7,208 bases of DNA from Holophagaceae bacterium (GTDB lineage: Bacteria; Acidobacteriota; Holophagae; Holophagales; Holophagaceae). The notes under the pieces were generated by a model. That model had not been told where the DNA came from. It saw nothing but the letters and a program-made list of their open reading frames with translations, and did not search any database. Position 1 is the stretch's first letter. Every line of letters begins with the position of its first letter. The position numbers were made by a program, and so were the translations under genes. Shown in pieces: positions 5,255 through 7,208 of this stretch. The stretch lies in NCBI GenBank assembly GCA_003158505.1, contig PMJK01000058.1:1-7208 (forward strand). Reading direction: 5' to 3'.

Positions 5255-6507
5255 GCACCTTGATCCTCGGCGGTGGCGTGACGGGCCTCGCGGCGGCCTG
5301 GCGCCTCCAACAGCGCGGCGAGACCGTGGAAGTGTGGGAGGCCGGCGCCTCTGTGGGTGGCTGGATGAAGACCTTGCCCTGGGAGGGTGGTCACTTCGAG
5401 ACCGGACCGCAGGGGGTGCTCTGGCAGAAGGGCACGGCCGTGGACCGCCTCTTCAGTGCCCTGGACCTGCCCTTCCGATCGCCGGGCACCGGGGCCCGCT
5501 GGGTGGGGAAGGGCGGGCGTCTCATCCCCGTGCCGGCCTCACCCCCGGGTCTGATGCTCTCCCCGCTGATGTCGCTGGGCGCCAAGCTGCGGATGATGGC
5601 CGAGCCGTTCATCCCTGTGCGCGGGGCGGAGCCCGAGGAGGGCCTCTCGGCCTTCATCGCCAGGCGCCTGGGCAAGGGCGTGGCCACCGAACTGCTGCCC
5701 GCCATGGTGGCGGGGGTGCTGGCGGCGCCAGCGGACATCCTCTCCGTGGACGCCATCCCCAAGCTGCGCCAGTGGGAAGCCACGGGCAGCCTGGTGAACG
5801 GCATCCGCAAGAGCGGCGTGAGCCACATGGTAGTGCCCGAGGGCGGCATGGGCCAATTGCCCATACGCCTCGCCTCGAAACTAGCCACCGTGCGCACGGG
5901 CCTTCGCGCCGAGCGCCTGGAATCGCTGCCGGGGAACCGCTGGCGCGTGAGCGGGGGCGGCGAAGTGCGAGAGGCGGATCGCGTGGTGCTGGCCCTGCCG
6001 GCCTACGAGGCCGCGGCCCTGCTGGGTTCCGTGGGCCCCCAGAGCGCCGAGGCCCTGGGTGCCATCCCCTACACGTCAGTGGATCTCTGGCACAGCCGCC
6101 ACACGCCCCTGCCGGACCTCAAGGACAGCTTCGGCTTCCTCATCCATCCCCTCGAAGGACGCGGGTACCTGGGTTCTCTCGTACCGTCCTGGATGGATCC
6201 CCAGAGCGCGCCCCAGGGCCTCATGCAGCTGCGCAGCTTCATAGGCGGCGCCTTCGGCAAGCCCGCCGATCTGGATGCCTGGGAGGGCATCTTCGCCCGT
6301 CTGAGGCACTGGGTCCCCGCCCTCGGCGAGGCCGTGACAGTCCGTCACGAGCGGGCCGAGCGGGCGATCCCTCGTCCCGAGCTGGGCCACCGGGCGCGGG
6401 TGAAGGCCGCGCTGGAGGGACTGCCCCCGGGACTGGACTGGCTCAGCAACGCCCGCTTCGGACCGGGCGTGCGCGACATCCTGGAAGGGCTTGAAAACTG
6501 GAGTTGA
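5251..6507 (+). CDS. hemG: Protoporphyrinogen oxidase, FAD-dependent (HemY/PgoX type)
   Basis: This FAD enzyme removes six electrons from protoporphyrinogen IX to give protoporphyrin IX, using oxygen in the best-known members, and feeds the ferrochelatase encoded just before it. The 418-residue protein opens with a dinucleotide-binding fold: LILGGGVTGLAAAWRL (4-19) with G7-x-G9-x-x-G12, and E30 at the end of the second strand for the ribose, followed by GASVGGWMKT and the substrate-side HFETGPQ. The C-terminal part shows YLGSLVPSWMDP and FIGGAFGK (like the LG-FSS and GG blocks of the family) and ends with NARFGPGVRDILEG, the FAD-contacting C-terminal motif. It is somewhat shorter than the usual 450-480 residues. 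The symbol hemG is used loosely in databases for this family; it is unrelated to the flavodoxin-type HemG of E. coli. The start ATG overlaps the hemH stop. An oxygen-independent variant cannot be excluded from sequence. Confidence 0.92.
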   Translation: MSTLILGGGVTGLAAAWRLQQRGETVEVWEAGASVGGWMKTLPWEGGHFETGPQGVLWQKGTAVDRLFSALDLPFRSPGTGARWVGKGGRLIPVPASPPGLMLSPLMSLGAKLRMMAEPFIPVRGAEPEEGLSAFIARRLGKGVATELLPAMVAGVLAAPADILSVDAIPKLRQWEATGSLVNGIRKSGVSHMVVPEGGMGQLPIRLASKLATVRTGLRAERLESLPGNRWRVSGGGEVREADRVVLALPAYEAAALLGSVGPQSAEALGAIPYTSVDLWHSRHTPLPDLKDSFGFLIHPLEGRGYLGSLVPSWMDPQSAPQGLMQLRSFIGGAFGKPADLDAWEGIFARLRHWVPALGEAVTVRHERAERAIPRPELGHRARVKAALEGLPPGLDWLSNARFGPGVRDILEGLENWS

Positions 6508-6582
6508 CCACCCCAGGGCGGCCAATCCGGCCGTATCCCGTGACAGGAGTCGCCTACCGGCTCAGAATGGGCCCCAGTTCCC

Positions 6583-6588
6583 AAGGAG
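6583..6588 (+). promoter_or_regulatory. Strong ribosome binding site deciding the DUF2914 gene start
   Basis: AAGGAG lies five bases before the ATG at 6594. The reading frame stays open upstream to 6504, but the upstream residues show no export signal, while the signal peptide begins exactly at 6594. The site therefore settles the start. Confidence 0.8.
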
Positions 6589-6593
6589 TTCCC

Positions 6594-6995
6594 ATGCGTC
6601 CCACCCTGCTTGCCGCCTTCCTGTTCCCGGCCATGCTCATGGCCCAGCCCGCGCCCGCTGCTCCCACCCCCATCCGACCCCATGCGGAGCTGAAGACCGG
6701 CACTGCCGTGGAGAAGCTGGAGATCGTGGGTGAGACCTCGGAATTCAAGGTCGCCGCCGGAACCCGCATCTATGCCTGGGCCAAGGTCATGGGCGCCGCC
6801 GATACCACCGTGACCTTCGTGTTCAGCAAGGGGGACAAGATCTCGAAGCAGGAATTGAAGGTGCCCCGCTCTCCCTACCGCACCAATGCCTACCGGACCT
6901 TCCGGAAGGGAGATGAAGGCGAGTGGACCGTGAAGCTCATGGGCGACCAGGATGCCGTCCTGGGATCCGCTACCTTCAAGGTCGACATCCAGTAA
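6594..6995 (+). CDS. Exported DUF2914 domain protein
   Basis: From the ATG at 6594 the protein has 133 residues. It starts with a signal peptide (MRPTLLAAFLFPAMLMA, likely cut before Q18), then a Pro/Ala-rich linker (18-30). The rest is one small strand-rich domain: VEKLEIVGETSEFKVAAGTR (39-58), YAWAKVMGAADTTVTFVFSKGDK (60-82), LKVPRSPYRTNAYRTFRKGDEGEWTVKL (88-115) and VLGSATFKVDI (122-132). This order, with aromatic WAKV, a basic turn YRTNAYRTF and GEWTVKL followed by VLGSATFKV, matches the DUF2914 domain seen in bacterial envelope proteins. The molecular function of that domain is unknown to me. It lies 86 bases after hemG and 43 before the YetF-like gene, on the same strand. It could be lipid-free periplasmic, since no lipobox cysteine follows the signal peptide. 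Confidence 0.78.
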   Translation: MRPTLLAAFLFPAMLMAQPAPAAPTPIRPHAELKTGTAVEKLEIVGETSEFKVAAGTRIYAWAKVMGAADTTVTFVFSKGDKISKQELKVPRSPYRTNAYRTFRKGDEGEWTVKLMGDQDAVLGSATFKVDIQ

Positions 6996-7038
6996 CCACT
7001 CGAAGACCATCCTCGAAGCCATCCTTGTTGGAGCGGCC

Positions 7039-7208
7039 ATGCTGCATCTAGCCATGCTCGATGGAACTCTGCCCGTCGGCGCATCCATGTGGAAGATGGC
7101 CCAGCCCTGGTGGGAGTTCGTCCTGCGGGCCCTGGTCGTGTACGGGTTCCTCCTGATCACGCTCCGCCTCACCGGCAAGCGGCAGGTGGGCCAGCTGGCC
7201 CCCTTCGA
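7039..7208 (+). CDS. YetF/DUF421 family membrane protein, N-terminal part
   Basis: An open frame starts at an ATG at 7039 (GGAG at 7030-7033, five bases upstream) and runs off the right edge after 56 complete codons. The visible sequence WWEFVLRALVVYGFLLITLRLTGKRQVGQLAPF is characteristic of the DUF421 (YetF/YcaP) family. It shows a hydrophobic membrane segment (about residues 26-43), then the highly conserved GKRQVGQL-P-F turn that begins the family's core. Members are inner-membrane proteins with a few membrane helices and a cytoplasmic domain; their role is poorly understood. Another in-frame ATG at 7054 would shorten the start by five residues, but the ribosome binding site favours 7039. 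It may share a transcript with the DUF2914 gene, which ends 43 bases earlier. Confidence 0.88.
   Translation, partial: MLHLAMLDGTLPVGASMWKMAQPWWEFVLRALVVYGFLLITLRLTGKRQVGQLAPF

Noticed and set aside
5100..6494. 464-codon plus-strand open frame overlapping hemH and hemG
   Set aside because: It lies in another frame of the recognised hemG gene and encodes Gly/Arg/Pro/Ala-rich sequence without any motif. It reflects high GC at third codon positions of hemG.
6519..6533. CGGCC-AATCC-GGCCG hairpin after hemG as a terminator
   Set aside because: The stem has only five base pairs and no T-run follows, so I do not use it to split the hemG and DUF2914 transcripts.
6345..7178. 277-codon minus-strand open frame
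   Set aside because: It is antisense to the ends of hemG, the DUF2914 gene and the YetF-like gene, all of which have recognised products and ribosome binding sites. The frame has no recognisable domain.

Overview
The window is GC-rich bacterial chromosome carrying housekeeping genes. It holds eight protein genes (two cut by the window edges) and one structural RNA gene. I see no mobile element, CRISPR array, tRNA or rRNA. The gene content is a B12-dependent class II ribonucleotide reductase, a small GGAA-tetraloop SRP RNA, a protoporphyrin-type ferrochelatase with an FAD-type protoporphyrinogen oxidase, a DUF2914 protein and a YetF/DUF421 membrane protein. Together with frequent AGGAG-like ribosome binding sites, this fits a GC-rich Gram-negative such as an Acidobacteriota (Holophagae/Geothrix-like) or a deltaproteobacterial-type lineage. 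That placement is an inference of moderate to low confidence.

Layout from left to right. Positions 381 to 1 (minus strand) are the N-terminal 127 residues of NrdJ, running off the left edge. Positions 382-962 hold no protein gene. They contain the divergent control region, the SRP RNA gene (ffs, about 661-756, plus strand) whose 3' end is part of a perfect 23-bp hairpin at 742-790, and then an AT-rich promoter-like stretch. Positions 963-2135 (plus) encode an exported HExxH metallopeptidase-like protein resembling DUF5700. Two bases beyond its stop lies the stop of a convergent minus-strand gene (2138-3031) of the TIGR02757/DUF2400 family, which shares an LDTHV motif and a four-cysteine C-terminus with endonuclease III-type proteins. 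A small basic protein of unknown function follows on the plus strand (3169-3570). It is separated by two strong hairpins from a convergent minus-strand gene (3666-4169) of an uncharacterised family carrying an SGC-x-ID motif.

The right third is a plus-strand cluster. Ferrochelatase (hemH) overlaps protoporphyrinogen oxidase (hemG, HemY/PgoX type) by four bases. Together they carry out the last two steps of protoheme synthesis in reverse gene order. An exported DUF2914 protein follows, then the first 56 codons of a YetF/DUF421 membrane protein, cut by the right edge. The short gaps (86 and 43 bases) suggest these may be co-transcribed with the heme genes, but that is inferred.

Nothing here forms a clearly new multi-gene system. 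The points most worth a second look are the SRP RNA with its palindromic 3' end, the two under-described protein families (DUF2400, and the SGC-x-ID protein that looks like a family labelled 'ABC transporter ATPase' in databases), the exported metallopeptidase-like protein, and a tandem 16-bp repeat upstream of the SGC-x-ID gene.
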